DNA of 64,000 bases from Anaerolineae bacterium. Lineage in GTDB: Bacteria > Chloroflexota > Anaerolineae > UBA3071. This document shows positions 26,103 through 34,835 of the stretch, one piece after another. The translations under genes were made by a program, and so were the position numbers. The notes beneath the pieces are model-generated. The model made no database searches, had not been told where the DNA came from, and was given only the letters and a program-made list of their open reading frames with translations. The stretch's first letter is position 1, and every line of letters starts with the position of its first letter. The DNA is taken from assembly GCA_029907105.1 (NCBI GenBank), contig JARYMM010000011.1, positions 1-64,000 of the forward strand, read 5' to 3'.

Positions 26103-26666
26103 ATGAGCATGCGACGGGGAAGCAAGCAAGCGTTGGCTCAGCACTCCACCCTGGAATTGACCACCCACAGCGCGGCCGAGACGCAAGAGAGCGGCGAACG
26201 GCTGGGCCGGCTCTTGCAACCCGGCCATGTCGTCGCCCTGATCGGCGAACTGGGCACAGGCAAGACCTGCCTGACGCAAGGCATCGCCCGCGGGCTGGGC
26301 GTGGAAGGCCCTGTCACCAGCCCCACGTTCATCATGGTCAACGAGTATCGCACGGCCGGCGGCGCTGTGCTTTACCACATTGACTGTTACCGTTTCCAGG
26401 AGCAAGGCATGTCCGAAGCGCTGGCCATCGGCGTGGACGAGCTGTTGGGCGGCGACGGCATCTGCGTGGTGGAATGGGCCGAGCGCATCGAGCCGTTGCT
26501 GCCGCCCGACCGGCTCACCGTGACCCTGCTCTACGTCAACCATACTGCCCGCCGCCTGTGCTTCGAGGCCTCCGGCGAACGGCATACCGCCCTTCTGAAT
26601 AGTTTGAAAGTTCAAAGTCTCAGGGGTTCAGCGTTCGGCGTTGTGAGTCCGGAGTCCAAACCCTGA
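26103..26666 (+). CDS. tsaE: tRNA threonylcarbamoyladenosine biosynthesis ATPase TsaE
   Basis: 187 residues. P-loop GELGTGKTCLTQG at about 48-60, SPTFIMVNEYR, YHIDCYRF and the GICVVEWAERI strand are diagnostic. TsaE works with TsaB and TsaD to make t6A37 on ANN-decoding tRNAs. The start is ATG 26103 (or 26109); earlier in-frame ATGs overlap the promoter. The last 25 or so residues (KVQSLRGSAFGVVSPESKP) read into a CCGAACTCC-type intergenic repeat and are unlike the family, so the true ancestral end was probably near residue 165. First gene of a tsaE-tsaB-rimI-udg cluster. Confidence 0.92.
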   Translation: MSMRRGSKQALAQHSTLELTTHSAAETQESGERLGRLLQPGHVVALIGELGTGKTCLTQGIARGLGVEGPVTSPTFIMVNEYRTAGGAVLYHIDCYRFQEQGMSEALAIGVDELLGGDGICVVEWAERIEPLLPPDRLTVTLLYVNHTARRLCFEASGERHTALLNSLKVQSLRGSAFGVVSPESKP

Positions 26667-26728
26667 ACACCGAACCCCGAACTCCGAACTCAACCTGGAA
26701 CCTGCGAACCTGGAACCTGAAACCAAGT
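26640..26728. repeat. CGAACTCC / GGAACCTG short-word repeats
   Basis: Runs of CCGAACCCCGAACTCCGAAC followed by CCTGGAACCTGCGAACCTGG words bridge the end of tsaE and the start of tsaB. Similar words occur at 25243-25275 and 28747-28805. Confidence 0.6.
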
Positions 26729-26731
26729 AGC

Positions 26732-27499
26732 ATGTTGCTCGCTCTGGATACGGCGACCCGTCTGGCCAGCATCGCTCTCTACGACGGACAGCGGCTGCTT
26801 TCCGAAGCCTCCTGGCATTCGGCGCAGCAGCATACTGTGGAACTGATGCCGCGCCTGGTAGACATGCTGGAACAGGCGGGGGTGACGCCGACGATGCTCA
26901 GCGCCGTGGCCGTGGCCCTGGGACCGGGCTCCTTCACCGGGCTGCGCGTTGCCCTGAGTGTGGCCAAAGGGCTGGCCGTAGCCCACGACCTGGCCCTGTT
27001 GGGCGTGCCCACGCTGGATGTGGTCGCCTATCCGCACCGCGGCCAGCCGCTTCCGGTGTGTGCTGTGGTGCAGGCAGGGCGTGGCCGGCTCTGCTGGGCG
27101 ATGTACGGGGGGCAGCAGAGCGGGTGGCAGTCCCAAGGGGAGTATCGCCTGTCGCCCATCGAGGAGGTAGTGGCTGCCGTAAAGGCTACCGGGCGGGAGA
27201 CCTTGTTCGCCGGGGAGATAGGGGCAGGCACCGCTGTCGTCCTGCAAGAGGCTTTGGGTGAACGAGCGCGATTGGCCTCGCCGGCGCTCAGCCTGCGCCG
27301 GGCCGGCTACCTGGCCGAACTGGCCTGGACGCGCTACCAGCGCGGCGAACGGGACGACCCGGTGTCCCTTTCGCCCATCTACCTGCACGAACCGGCTATC
27401 AAAGCAGGTAGACAAGGATACAAGCTGCCGGACGTGGCCGTCCGGCAGGAGCACATAAGAGGGGAGAGTGATCGTGTTGCAGATCCCCCCATCTATTGA
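26732..27499 (+). CDS. tsaB: tRNA threonylcarbamoyladenosine biosynthesis protein TsaB
   Basis: 255 residues. The actin-like ATPase fold begins LLALDTATRLASIALYDG, and GPGSFTGLRVALSVAKGLA near residue 70 is the TsaB hallmark. It is the scaffold partner of TsaD in t6A synthesis. The C-terminal 30 residues beyond YLHEPAIKA include a hairpin-forming repeat (GCCGGAC / GTCCGGC at about 27424-27450) read in frame, so the natural end may have been extended. It overlaps rimI by 32 bases. Confidence 0.92.
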   Translation: MLLALDTATRLASIALYDGQRLLSEASWHSAQQHTVELMPRLVDMLEQAGVTPTMLSAVAVALGPGSFTGLRVALSVAKGLAVAHDLALLGVPTLDVVAYPHRGQPLPVCAVVQAGRGRLCWAMYGGQQSGWQSQGEYRLSPIEEVVAAVKATGRETLFAGEIGAGTAVVLQEALGERARLASPALSLRRAGYLAELAWTRYQRGERDDPVSLSPIYLHEPAIKAGRQGYKLPDVAVRQEHIRGESDRVADPPIY

Positions 27500-28073
27500 A
27501 CCCATGCGTCTGAGTGACATCGAAGAGGTCATGCGCATCGAGCAGGCGGTCTTCACGTCCCCGTGGTCGCCGCGCGCCTTTCGCTACGACCTGAGCAAGG
27601 ATGAGCACAGCCACTACTTCGTGCTGCGCGGCTGGACGGAGGAGATGCCGCCGCTCCTGGGCTACGCCGGCTTCTGGCTGTGGGGCGAAGCGGCGCACAT
27701 CGGCACCATCGCCGTGCACCCGGATTGGCAACGGCGCGGCCTGGGGGAGTGGATCCTGCTGGGCGTGGTGGAGCAGGCCGCTGCATTGCAGGCAGAACTG
27801 GTCACCCTGGAAGTGCGCATCTCCAACGCTCCCGCCCAGGCGCTTTACCACAAACTGGGGTTTCGAGTGGTCGGCCGTCGTCGTCACTATTACGGCGACA
27901 CAGGCGAAGACGGCTTGATCATGACCCTGGAAGGCCTGCGCAGCTCAACCGTGAGGGCCATGCTTCAGAAACGGCAGGCGGCGGCGCGGCGGCGGCTACA
28001 GGCGCAGTTTGCCTCGTCATCGCCGGCGACGCGTCACATGCCACAGGCATCTTCTATCACCTGGCGACCATAG
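27468..28073 (+). CDS. rimI: RimI-like N-acetyltransferase (GNAT)
   Basis: 201 residues from a GTG at 27468 inside the end of tsaB. N-terminal MRLSDIEEVMRIEQAVFTSP, the acetyl-CoA loop HPDWQRRGLGEWIL, and the C-terminal NAPAQALYHKLGFRVVGRR, HYYGDTGEDGLIMTLEG form a complete GNAT domain close to RimI, which acetylates ribosomal protein S18. Position next to tsaB is the common arrangement. The last 40 residues after the domain are basic and unlike the family. Confidence 0.85.
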   Translation: MIVLQIPPSIEPMRLSDIEEVMRIEQAVFTSPWSPRAFRYDLSKDEHSHYFVLRGWTEEMPPLLGYAGFWLWGEAAHIGTIAVHPDWQRRGLGEWILLGVVEQAAALQAELVTLEVRISNAPAQALYHKLGFRVVGRRRHYYGDTGEDGLIMTLEGLRSSTVRAMLQKRQAAARRRLQAQFASSSPATRHMPQASSITWRP

Positions 28074-28120
28074 ACATCCGGCCACGCATACGTTGCCGAC
28101 GCGTTTCTCACAGGGAGGGC

Positions 28121-28744
28121 ATGATGTCCGAAGCAGCCAAAGAACTGGAAGCACTGAACCGGCAGATCACCACCTGTCAGCGCTGTCCGTTGGGACAGAT
28201 GCGCACCCGCGCTGTGCCCGGCGAAGGCCCGGCCGATGCCCAGATCATGTTCATCGGCGAGGCCCCTGGCTTTCACGAAGACCGCCAGGGACGGCCCTTT
28301 GTGGGTGCGGCGGGCAAGTTCCTGGAGGAGCTGCTGGCCTCCATCGGCTTGAAGAGAGAAGACGTCTACATTGCGAATGTCATAAAGTGCAGGCCACCGG
28401 GCAACCGCGACCCACAGCCGGATGAGATCGCTGCCTGCCGTCCCTACCTGGACAAACAGATTGACCTGATCCAGCCGCGCATCATCATCACCCTGGGCCG
28501 CTTTTCCATGGCCCGCTACTTCCCCGGGGCCACCATCTCCCGCATCCACGGCCAGCCCAAGCGTGTGGGAGGGCGGATCTACTACCCCATGCTTCACCCG
28601 GCCGCTGCCCTGCACCAGCCCCACTGGCGTCCGTTGATCGAAGAAGACATAAAGCGCATCCCGGAGCTGCTGAAAGAGCTGGAGGGAGTGGAAATGGAAG
28701 CGCCGAAAGCGGAGGAAACGTACGAGCAGCTAAGCCTGTTCTAG
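28121..28744 (+). CDS. Family 4 uracil-DNA glycosylase with Fe-S cluster
   Basis: 207 residues from the ATG at 28121, preceded by GGGAGGG. Four cysteines for the 4Fe-4S cluster are at about 19, 22, 90 and 106 (TCQRCPLG; IKCRPPGNRDPQPDE; AACRPYL). Motif 1 is GEAPGFHEDRQGRPFVG and motif 2 is HPAAALHQ. It removes uracil from deaminated DNA, a type common in thermophiles and deep-branching bacteria. The C-terminal tail ends EETYEQLSLF, reminiscent of a sliding-clamp binding peptide (Q.SLF), which fits the family. Last gene of the tsa cluster. Confidence 0.9.
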   Translation: MMSEAAKELEALNRQITTCQRCPLGQMRTRAVPGEGPADAQIMFIGEAPGFHEDRQGRPFVGAAGKFLEELLASIGLKREDVYIANVIKCRPPGNRDPQPDEIAACRPYLDKQIDLIQPRIIITLGRFSMARYFPGATISRIHGQPKRVGGRIYYPMLHPAAALHQPHWRPLIEEDIKRIPELLKELEGVEMEAPKAEETYEQLSLF

Positions 28745-28746
28745 TT

Positions 28747-28805
28747 CCAGGTTGCAGGTTCCCAGGTTCAAGGTCCAGAACCTGGAACTTTGGAACCCTG
28801 GAACT
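28747..28805. repeat. CCAGGTTC/GAACCTGG palindromic words
   Basis: Perfect hairpin CCAGGTTC (28762-28769) with GAACCTGG (28778-28785), flanked by partly complementary GTTCCAGG and CCTGGAAC words. It could terminate the tsa-udg transcript, but the T-run is poor. Confidence 0.55.
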
Positions 28806-28819
28806 TTTATGGAGATTTC

Positions 28820-30469
28820 ATGAGCGAAGAAGACCGTTTGCGCATCGTGCCCCTGGGCGGCGTGGGCGAGATCGGCAAGAATATGATGGCCCTCGAGTAC
28901 GGCGAGGACATGCTGCTCATTGACGCCGGGCTCATGTTCCCCGAAACCGACATGCTGGGCATTGACATCGTCATCCCCGACATCTCCTACGTGACACAGC
29001 AAGCGGAACGGCTGCGGGCCATCATCCTCACCCACGGCCACGAAGACCACATCGGCGCCCTGCCCTATGTGCTCTCCAAGGTGGAAGCGCCGGTCTACGG
29101 CACAAAACTGACCCTCGGCCTGGCCGAGGTGAAGCTGCGAGAACACCACTTGCAGGATCGCGTGCAGATGCGTACCATTCAGCCGCGTGACGTGCTGACG
29201 CTGGGGCCGTTCAGTGTGGAGTTCTTCCACGTCTGCCATTCCATTCCCGACACCGTAGGGCTGGCCATCACCACCCCCGTGGGGCTGGTGGTGCATTCCG
29301 GCGATTTCAAATTCGACCCCCATCCTATGGACGGCCAGTTGACCGACTTCGCCAAATTGCAGGAGCTGGGCGAGCGCGGCGTGCTGCTGCTGTTGTCCGA
29401 TTCCACCAATGCCGAACTGCCCGGCTTCACGCCTTCAGAAAAGAGGGTCGGCGAAACCCTCGACAGGGTGTTCAGCGCCGCGCCGGGGCGGGTGATCGTC
29501 GCCACCTTCGCCTCCAACGTCTCCCGCGTGCAACAGGTGATCGGCACTGCCCAGCGCTACGGCCGGCGGGTGGGCTTCGTAGGCCGCAGCATGGTCAAGA
29601 ACATGCGCATGGCCAGCCAGTTGGGCTACCTGGGCATCGGCCCTGACGAACTGCTGACGCCGGAGGAGATGAACGGCCTGCCCGATGAGCGGGTGGTCAT
29701 CGTCTGCACCGGCAGCCAGGGGGAACCGACATCGGCATTGGCGCGCATGGCCATGGGCGAAGAGCGCCACATCACCCTGCGCCGCGGCGACACGGTGATC
29801 CTGTCCGCCGAGCCCATTCCCGGCAACGAAGAATTGATCAACCACACCATTGACAACCTCTTCCGCGCCGGGGCGGACGTGCATTACCACCTCCTCTCCG
29901 ACGTGCACGTGTCGGGGCACGGCAGCCAGGAAGACCAGAGGCTGATGCTCAACCTGACCCGGCCGCGCTACTTCGTGCCCATCCACGGCGAGTACCGCCA
30001 TCTCGTGCTGCACTCCCGTCTGGCGCAGCAGAGCGGCATTCCCGACCAGAACATCTTCGTGGTCGAGAGCGGGCAGGCGCTGGAACTGAGCGCCGAGGCC
30101 TGCCGCCTGGGGGAGCGGGTGGCCGCCAGCCACGTGCTGGTGGACGGCCTGGGGGTGGGCGACGTCGGCCACGTGGTGCTGCGCGATCGGCACCAACTGG
30201 CCCGCGATGGCTTCCTGGTGGCCATCGTGGCCCTGGACATGGACAGCGGCGAGATCCTGGTGGAGCCGGAGATCCTCTCCAGGGGCTTCGTCTACATGCG
30301 GGACAGCGAGAGACTGATCGAACTGGCCCGCGAGCAGGTGTGGCAGGCCCTGGAGCACGTGGGGCCGCGCTCGGCGGTGAGTGCCAAGATCAAGGATGCC
30401 CTGGGCGAGCTCTGTTACCAGCAGACGGGGCGGCGGCCCATCATCCTGCCCGTGGTCATGGAGGTGTAG
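28820..30469 (+). CDS. rnj: Ribonuclease J (MBL beta-CASP family)
   Basis: 549 residues. Metal-binding THGHEDHIGA at 71-80, GLVVHSGDFKFD, the beta-CASP region with NVSRVQQVIGTA and VVIVCTGSQGEPTSAL, VSGHGSQEDQRLML, FVPIHGEYRHLVLH, and the C-terminal J domain with ILSRGFVYMRDSERLI. RNase J is a 5'-3' exo- and endoribonuclease of mRNA decay and rRNA maturation. The ATG at 28820 has GGAG upstream and follows an intergenic short-word repeat; an in-frame ATG at 28810 has no site. Confidence 0.95.
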   Translation: MSEEDRLRIVPLGGVGEIGKNMMALEYGEDMLLIDAGLMFPETDMLGIDIVIPDISYVTQQAERLRAIILTHGHEDHIGALPYVLSKVEAPVYGTKLTLGLAEVKLREHHLQDRVQMRTIQPRDVLTLGPFSVEFFHVCHSIPDTVGLAITTPVGLVVHSGDFKFDPHPMDGQLTDFAKLQELGERGVLLLLSDSTNAELPGFTPSEKRVGETLDRVFSAAPGRVIVATFASNVSRVQQVIGTAQRYGRRVGFVGRSMVKNMRMASQLGYLGIGPDELLTPEEMNGLPDERVVIVCTGSQGEPTSALARMAMGEERHITLRRGDTVILSAEPIPGNEELINHTIDNLFRAGADVHYHLLSDVHVSGHGSQEDQRLMLNLTRPRYFVPIHGEYRHLVLHSRLAQQSGIPDQNIFVVESGQALELSAEACRLGERVAASHVLVDGLGVGDVGHVVLRDRHQLARDGFLVAIVALDMDSGEILVEPEILSRGFVYMRDSERLIELAREQVWQALEHVGPRSAVSAKIKDALGELCYQQTGRRPIILPVVMEV

Positions 30470-30517
30470 CAGGCACTTGCCGGGCACAGGGCGTTTTTTC
30501 GGTTTTTCGGGCAGTTG

Positions 30518-30526
30518 TGGTATAAT
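30518..30526 (+). promoter_or_regulatory. Extended -10 promoter for the MntA-HepT fusion
   Basis: TGGTATAAT, an extended -10 element (TGnTATAAT) at 30518-30526. The -35 region (TTTCGG around 30497-30502) is poor, as expected for this class. Transcription would start near 30533, and AGAGGAG precedes the ATG at 30566. Confidence 0.6.
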
Positions 30527-30565
30527 ATGAATAGTACAGATGTTCTATAGAAGAGGAGCGCTTTG

Positions 30566-31459
30566 ATGTCCATCGCCCTGACGGAGATCCAACAGCGGTT
30601 AACGGAGTATCTTCGCCGAACATCATATCCCGTTTCATGGGCTTACCTGTTTGGCTCCACGGCCAGGGGAGACAGCACGCTTTTGAGCGACGTGGATGTA
30701 GCGGTATACCTCGACGAGCCGGAGCGGGAAAGGCGCGCCCAGTACTACCTGCCCTTTCTGGCCGAACTGCAAGATGTGTTGCAGCCCATGGGATACCAGG
30801 TTGACCTGATCTTCCTCAACGATGCTTCGATCCGCATTGCTTACGAGGCGATCAAAGGCCAGTTGCTGTGCACCAATGACGGGCAGAGGCGTGTGGCGTA
30901 TGAGGCTCGCATCCTGTCTGAGTACTTCGACACACAGCCGCTCCACGAGGCACGTCACAGATGGCTGCAGCAACGTATCAGGCAGGGCACCATGGGAAGG
31001 CGGAGGGGGGAAATGATTGATCGCCACATGATTCAAGAGCGGTTGGACTACATCGAGAGAATGTTGGGACATCTGCAGCAGTATCAGGGACTGACGCTGC
31101 CTGAACTTCAAGCGGACGAGCGTAGCTATCACGCCGCTCTGTACGAACTGCAAACCTGCCTGGAGGCAGTGACCGACATCGGCAACCATCTGGTGGCGGC
31201 GCTCAGCCTGCGCAAACCGGAGGATCGCGGGGACACCCTGCGCATCCTGGCGGCTGAGGGCTTCCTGGGGGAGGAGCTTGCTGAACGCCTGGTTGCCGCC
31301 ATAGGCATGAGGAATCTGATCGTGCATGGTTATCTGCAACTCCTTGCCTCCATTGTCCACAAGATGATTGAGCAGGACTTGGGTGACATCGAAGCTTTTT
31401 GTCGTGCTGTGCTGAGCTTGCTGGAACGACAGGGGAATGGCCAAGAGGGGACGAGGTAG
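30566..31459 (+). CDS. MntA-HepT toxin-antitoxin in one chain (nucleotidyltransferase fused to HEPN)
   Basis: 297 residues. Residues 1-140 are a minimal nucleotidyltransferase: GS at 30-31 (LFGSTARGD), acids D42 and D44 (SDVDVAV) and D80 (YQVDLIF). Residues 150-290 are a HEPN ribonuclease domain with the RNLIVHGY motif (R249, x4, H254, x, Y256), all toxin residues intact. In known MntA-HepT pairs the antitoxin AMPylates a tyrosine near this motif. Here both are in one open frame with no stop. An internal ATG at 31013 (residue 150) carries its own GGAGGGGGG site, so free toxin could also be made. It overlaps ftsK by 23 bases. Confidence 0.88.
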   Translation: MSIALTEIQQRLTEYLRRTSYPVSWAYLFGSTARGDSTLLSDVDVAVYLDEPERERRAQYYLPFLAELQDVLQPMGYQVDLIFLNDASIRIAYEAIKGQLLCTNDGQRRVAYEARILSEYFDTQPLHEARHRWLQQRIRQGTMGRRRGEMIDRHMIQERLDYIERMLGHLQQYQGLTLPELQADERSYHAALYELQTCLEAVTDIGNHLVAALSLRKPEDRGDTLRILAAEGFLGEELAERLVAAIGMRNLIVHGYLQLLASIVHKMIEQDLGDIEAFCRAVLSLLERQGNGQEGTR

Positions 31460-33704
31460 GAAACCGGGCGGCCCTGAGAAGACATTGGCCGCACTGTTGC
31501 GAGGCGAGGTGATCGGCATCATCTTCCTGGTGCTGGCTGTGTTCACCCTGCTCTGCCTGCCCACGGCCAGGCGCGGCAGCGTGACCGCCTGGTGGGTCAA
31601 CGCCTTGAAGCTGCTCTTCGGCGTGGGCGTGTGGATCAGCCCGCTGGTGTTTGGCCTCATCGGCGCCTGGCTGGTGTGGCGACACATGGCCAGGGACGTC
31701 GAGGTGCGCTTGCGGCGGCCCATCGGTGTGACCCTGCTCTTCCTGGTCTTCCTGGCCGCCGCGCACCTGATCGCCAACCCCGCCGATCCCGAAGCATTGG
31801 CCAAAGATCGGGGCGGCGGCGGCCTGCTGGGCTGGATCCTCAGCCAGAGCCTGGTCAGCGCCCTGAGCGTCGCCGGCGCGGCGCTGATCCTCTTCGCCAT
31901 CCTCGTTGTGGGCAGCATCCTGGTATGGGGCGTCAGCCTGGAGGAGTTTGGCCAGGCCGTGCAGCGCGCCGTGGCCCGGCTGCGGGAGCGAAAGGAGCTG
32001 ACGCCCTCCCCACCGCCGCTGCCCAGTGGCCAGATCCCGGCCTGGCGGCGGTGGTGGCAGAAGATATGGCCGCCGCGCGGCGCGCCGGCAGAAGCTGCCG
32101 TGCCCCCCACGACGCCGGAGACGCGCCCGGTGATGACCACTGAACCCTCGGAGGGCGCGCCGCGCACCATCGAGCCACGCCTTTTCCCCCGCGTCATCGG
32201 CGGCGATCAGGAGTGGCGGCTGCCGCCGATCGAAGAGATCCTGGAAGAATTCTCCGAACAGGAGATCAGCCGCGAGGACCTGCGCCGCAAGGCGCGCATC
32301 ATCGAAGAGACCCTGGCCAGCTTCGGCGTGCCGGTGAAGGTGGTGGAAGCCAACCAGGGGCCGGCGGTCACCCAGTTCGGGCTGAAACCGGGCACCGTCC
32401 CCCACCGCACCAACGACGGCCGCATCAGAGAAACGCGGGTCAAGGTCTCCCAGATCGCCCGGCTGAGCAATGACCTGGCCCTGGCCCTGGCCGCCTCCCC
32501 CATCCGCATCGAGACGCCCGTGCCCGGCCGCGACATCGTGGGCGTGGAAGTGCCCAACACACAGCTTTCCCTCGTCTCCCTGGGCGGCGTGATGCTTTCC
32601 GAGACGTTCCAGACCTTCGAAGGCCGGCTGAAGATCGGGCTGGGCCGGGACGTGTCCGGGGCGCCGGCCGTCGCCGACCTGGCCCTGATGCCGCACCTGC
32701 TCATCGCCGGCGCCACCGGATCGGGCAAATCCGTGTGCATTAACTCCATCGTCACCTGCCTGCTGTGCACGCACACGCCGCGCACGCTGCGCTTCCTGAT
32801 GATTGACCCCAAGATGGTGGAGCTGACCATATTCAACGGCATTCCCCACCTGATCACCCCTGTGGTGGTGGAGCTGGAGCGGGTGGTGAGCGTGTTGCGC
32901 TGGGCCACGCGGGAGATGGATCGCCGCTACCGGCTGTTCAACAAGGCCGGGGCCCGCCATCTGGATGCCTACAACGAGATGCTGGCCAGCCGCGGCGAAG
33001 CCATCCTGCCCTACATCGTCATCGTCATTGACGAACTGGCCGACCTGATGATGGTCGCTGCCGATGAGGTGGAGCGTTCTGTGTGTCGCATCGCCCAGAT
33101 GGCCCGCGCCACAGGCCTCCACCTCATCATCGCCACGCAGCGGCCCAGCGTGGACGTGGTCACCGGCCTGATCAAGGCCAACTTTCCCGCCCGCATCGCC
33201 TTCGCCGTCACCTCGCAGGTGGACAGCCGCGTGATCCTCGATCAGCCGGGGGCGGAGCGCTTGCTGGGCCGCGGCGACATGCTGCTGATGACCCCCGACT
33301 CCAGCAAGCTGGTGCGCCTGCAGGGCTGCTTCGTCTCCGACCGCGAGCTGAAACGGCTGGTGCGTTTCTGGAAGGGCGTGCGCGGCCCCGAACCCTCGGC
33401 GGAGGAGATGGCCCAGCCGCCCTTCCGTCCGCAGGATATGATCCAGCAGCCGCTATGGGAGGAGATGATCGAACGGGAACGGGAAGCCAGCAGCAAAGAT
33501 GACCTCTACGATCAGGCGGTGCAGGTGGTGCGCGAGGCCAACCGGGCCTCCATATCCCTGTTGCAGCGGCGGTTGCGCATCGGCTACTCTCGCGCCGCCC
33601 GTCTCATGGATGCCCTGGAGGAAGGCGGCATCATTGGGGCCGGCCAGCCCGGCGGCCGCGGCCGCGAAGTGCTGCCACCGGCTGAGGGCAAGAAAAGGCC
33701 ATAA
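31437..33704 (+). CDS. ftsK: FtsK/SpoIIIE DNA translocase
   Basis: 755 residues. Four N-terminal membrane helices (about 25-170), a short proline-rich linker, the alpha domain, then the motor: Walker A GATGSGKSVCINS at about 425 and Walker B IVIVIDELADLMM at about 528, with IATQRPSVDVVTGLIKANFP. The C-terminal winged helix gamma domain is present (YDQAVQVVREANRASISLLQ, SRAARLMDALEEGGIIG). FtsK pumps chromosomal DNA through the closing septum toward dif. The start ATG is inside the end of the toxin-antitoxin gene, so their expression is linked. The linker is short compared with proteobacterial FtsK. Confidence 0.95.
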   Translation: MAKRGRGRKPGGPEKTLAALLRGEVIGIIFLVLAVFTLLCLPTARRGSVTAWWVNALKLLFGVGVWISPLVFGLIGAWLVWRHMARDVEVRLRRPIGVTLLFLVFLAAAHLIANPADPEALAKDRGGGGLLGWILSQSLVSALSVAGAALILFAILVVGSILVWGVSLEEFGQAVQRAVARLRERKELTPSPPPLPSGQIPAWRRWWQKIWPPRGAPAEAAVPPTTPETRPVMTTEPSEGAPRTIEPRLFPRVIGGDQEWRLPPIEEILEEFSEQEISREDLRRKARIIEETLASFGVPVKVVEANQGPAVTQFGLKPGTVPHRTNDGRIRETRVKVSQIARLSNDLALALAASPIRIETPVPGRDIVGVEVPNTQLSLVSLGGVMLSETFQTFEGRLKIGLGRDVSGAPAVADLALMPHLLIAGATGSGKSVCINSIVTCLLCTHTPRTLRFLMIDPKMVELTIFNGIPHLITPVVVELERVVSVLRWATREMDRRYRLFNKAGARHLDAYNEMLASRGEAILPYIVIVIDELADLMMVAADEVERSVCRIAQMARATGLHLIIATQRPSVDVVTGLIKANFPARIAFAVTSQVDSRVILDQPGAERLLGRGDMLLMTPDSSKLVRLQGCFVSDRELKRLVRFWKGVRGPEPSAEEMAQPPFRPQDMIQQPLWEEMIEREREASSKDDLYDQAVQVVREANRASISLLQRRLRIGYSRAARLMDALEEGGIIGAGQPGGRGREVLPPAEGKKRP

Positions 33705-33749
33705 GCGGGCCGTCGCCCGTCTGGCCCCATGACATTTTCGTCTGCTGAC

Positions 33750-33778
33750 TTGCCCAGATTCGCCGGATAAGTTATAAT
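33750..33778 (+). promoter_or_regulatory. Promoter upstream of the Uma2-family gene
   Basis: TTGCCC (33750-33755), 17-base spacer, TATAAT (33773-33778). A two-hairpin repeat lies in the 5' leader between this promoter and the gene at 33941. Confidence 0.65.
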
Positions 33779-33789
33779 CTAGCAGCCTC

Positions 33790-33900
33790 AGTGGATCACA
33801 AAAGCTCACGGCGGACTGCCAAGCTTGTCCTGAACGAAGTGAAGGACCCGCCGCTTTCCCGCTGGACTTGACAGTCCAGCGGGAGCAAACCGTGATCTGC
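33790..33900 (+). repeat. Two-hairpin repeat, copy C, with a second repeat inserted
   Basis: Outer stem GATCACA (33794-33800) with GTGATC (33892-33897); hairpin 2 GCTGGACT with AGTCCAGC around 33861-33880. Hairpin 1 is split: between GGCGGACTGCCA and CCGCC stands GCTTGTCCTGAACGAAGTGA and a few more bases (about 33822-33847), a piece of the widespread 'TGTCCTGAGC' repeat. Confidence 0.75.
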
Positions 33901-33940
33901 GGAGCCTGGCGAGAAAAGTTGTGAGCGGTGTGAGGGGAAA

Positions 33941-34564
33941 ATGAAAGACGATGCGATGTACGAAGCCGTTCGGCCATTGGAACTGGCCGTTGAGGTAGCG
34001 CAATTGTGGCCTCCCCGAGGACAGTGGACGGAAGCGGACTATTTCGCCCTGCCCGATACCAATCACTTCGTCGAGTTGTCGGAGGGAGAGCTGATCATGC
34101 CGCCGCATCCAACTCACACTCACCAACTGATCGTCCTTGAACTGGCGACAAGGTTGCGAACCTTTGTCCAGACGCGAAATCTGGGCATCGTCCAGATAGG
34201 CCCGTTGCCGGTACGTCTCTGGCCGGGCAAGATTCGCGAGCCGGATATTCTGTTCGTGGCCAGGGAACACCGCGATCGTATCGGTGAACAGGTCTATGGC
34301 CCGCCCGATCTGGCGGTGGAAGTGCTCTCTCCCCATACCCGGCGCACTGACCGCCTGGAGAAGACGGTGGAGTACGCGCGAGCCGGGGTGATGGAGTATT
34401 GGATCGTGGACCCGCATGGGCAAACGGTGGAAGTGTTCGTCCTGCGCGAGGGCGCTTATGAGCTGCTGGGCAAGTGGGGCAGAGGCGAAGAAGCCCTGTC
34501 GGAAGTGTTGGCCGGGTTCCGAGTGGTTGTGGATGATGTGCTGGGAGGGATACCGGCTGGATAG
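33941..34564 (+). CDS. Uma2-family putative PD-(D/E)xK endonuclease (DUF820)
   Basis: 207 residues. The family plan is clear: WTEADYFALPDTNHFVELSE at the N-terminus, then REPDILFV, PDLAVEVLSP and EYARAGVMEYWIVDP. The acidic residues of EPD and the E of VEVLSP are the presumed nuclease site. Uma2 proteins are abundant in Cyanobacteria and Chloroflexota, often many copies per genome; their biological role is not settled. Its own promoter and leader repeat precede it. Confidence 0.85.
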   Translation: MKDDAMYEAVRPLELAVEVAQLWPPRGQWTEADYFALPDTNHFVELSEGELIMPPHPTHTHQLIVLELATRLRTFVQTRNLGIVQIGPLPVRLWPGKIREPDILFVAREHRDRIGEQVYGPPDLAVEVLSPHTRRTDRLEKTVEYARAGVMEYWIVDPHGQTVEVFVLREGAYELLGKWGRGEEALSEVLAGFRVVVDDVLGGIPAG

Positions 34565-34672
34565 CCCCTCGAACCAGCACCGATGTCGGATATGGGGCGT
34601 GGAAGCCCTATCGTTGTCCATGAGATGAAAGCCGGAAAGGGGGTGGTGGGAAGACCATATCAAGGCCTCAGT
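34565..34672 (+). other. Spacer between the Uma2 gene and the transporter operon
   Basis: No gene or signal recognised up to the repeat at 34673; no convincing promoter for the transporter operon was found in it. Confidence 0.4.
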
Positions 34673-34757
34673 ACATCACAACCTGCTTCCGCTGGATCGT
34701 CAGATCCAGCGGTTTGGCGGCGTATTTGGTCATCCGCCGCGAGCAACTGTGATCTAC
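34673..34757 (-). repeat. Two-hairpin interspersed repeat, copy D (inverted orientation)
   Basis: Read on the minus strand: GATCACA (34754-34748) with TGTGATGT (34680-34673); hairpin 2 GCTGGATC with GATCCAGC (34710-34691) around TGAC; hairpin 1 GGCGGAT is partly decayed against ATACGCC. Confidence 0.7.
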
Positions 34758-34835
34758 TGAATGGGAGAAGTGTTCTATGGATTTGCAGATCGCAAACGTC
34801 TGATCACACATTACTGTGCAGGAGGAGAATCTCAC

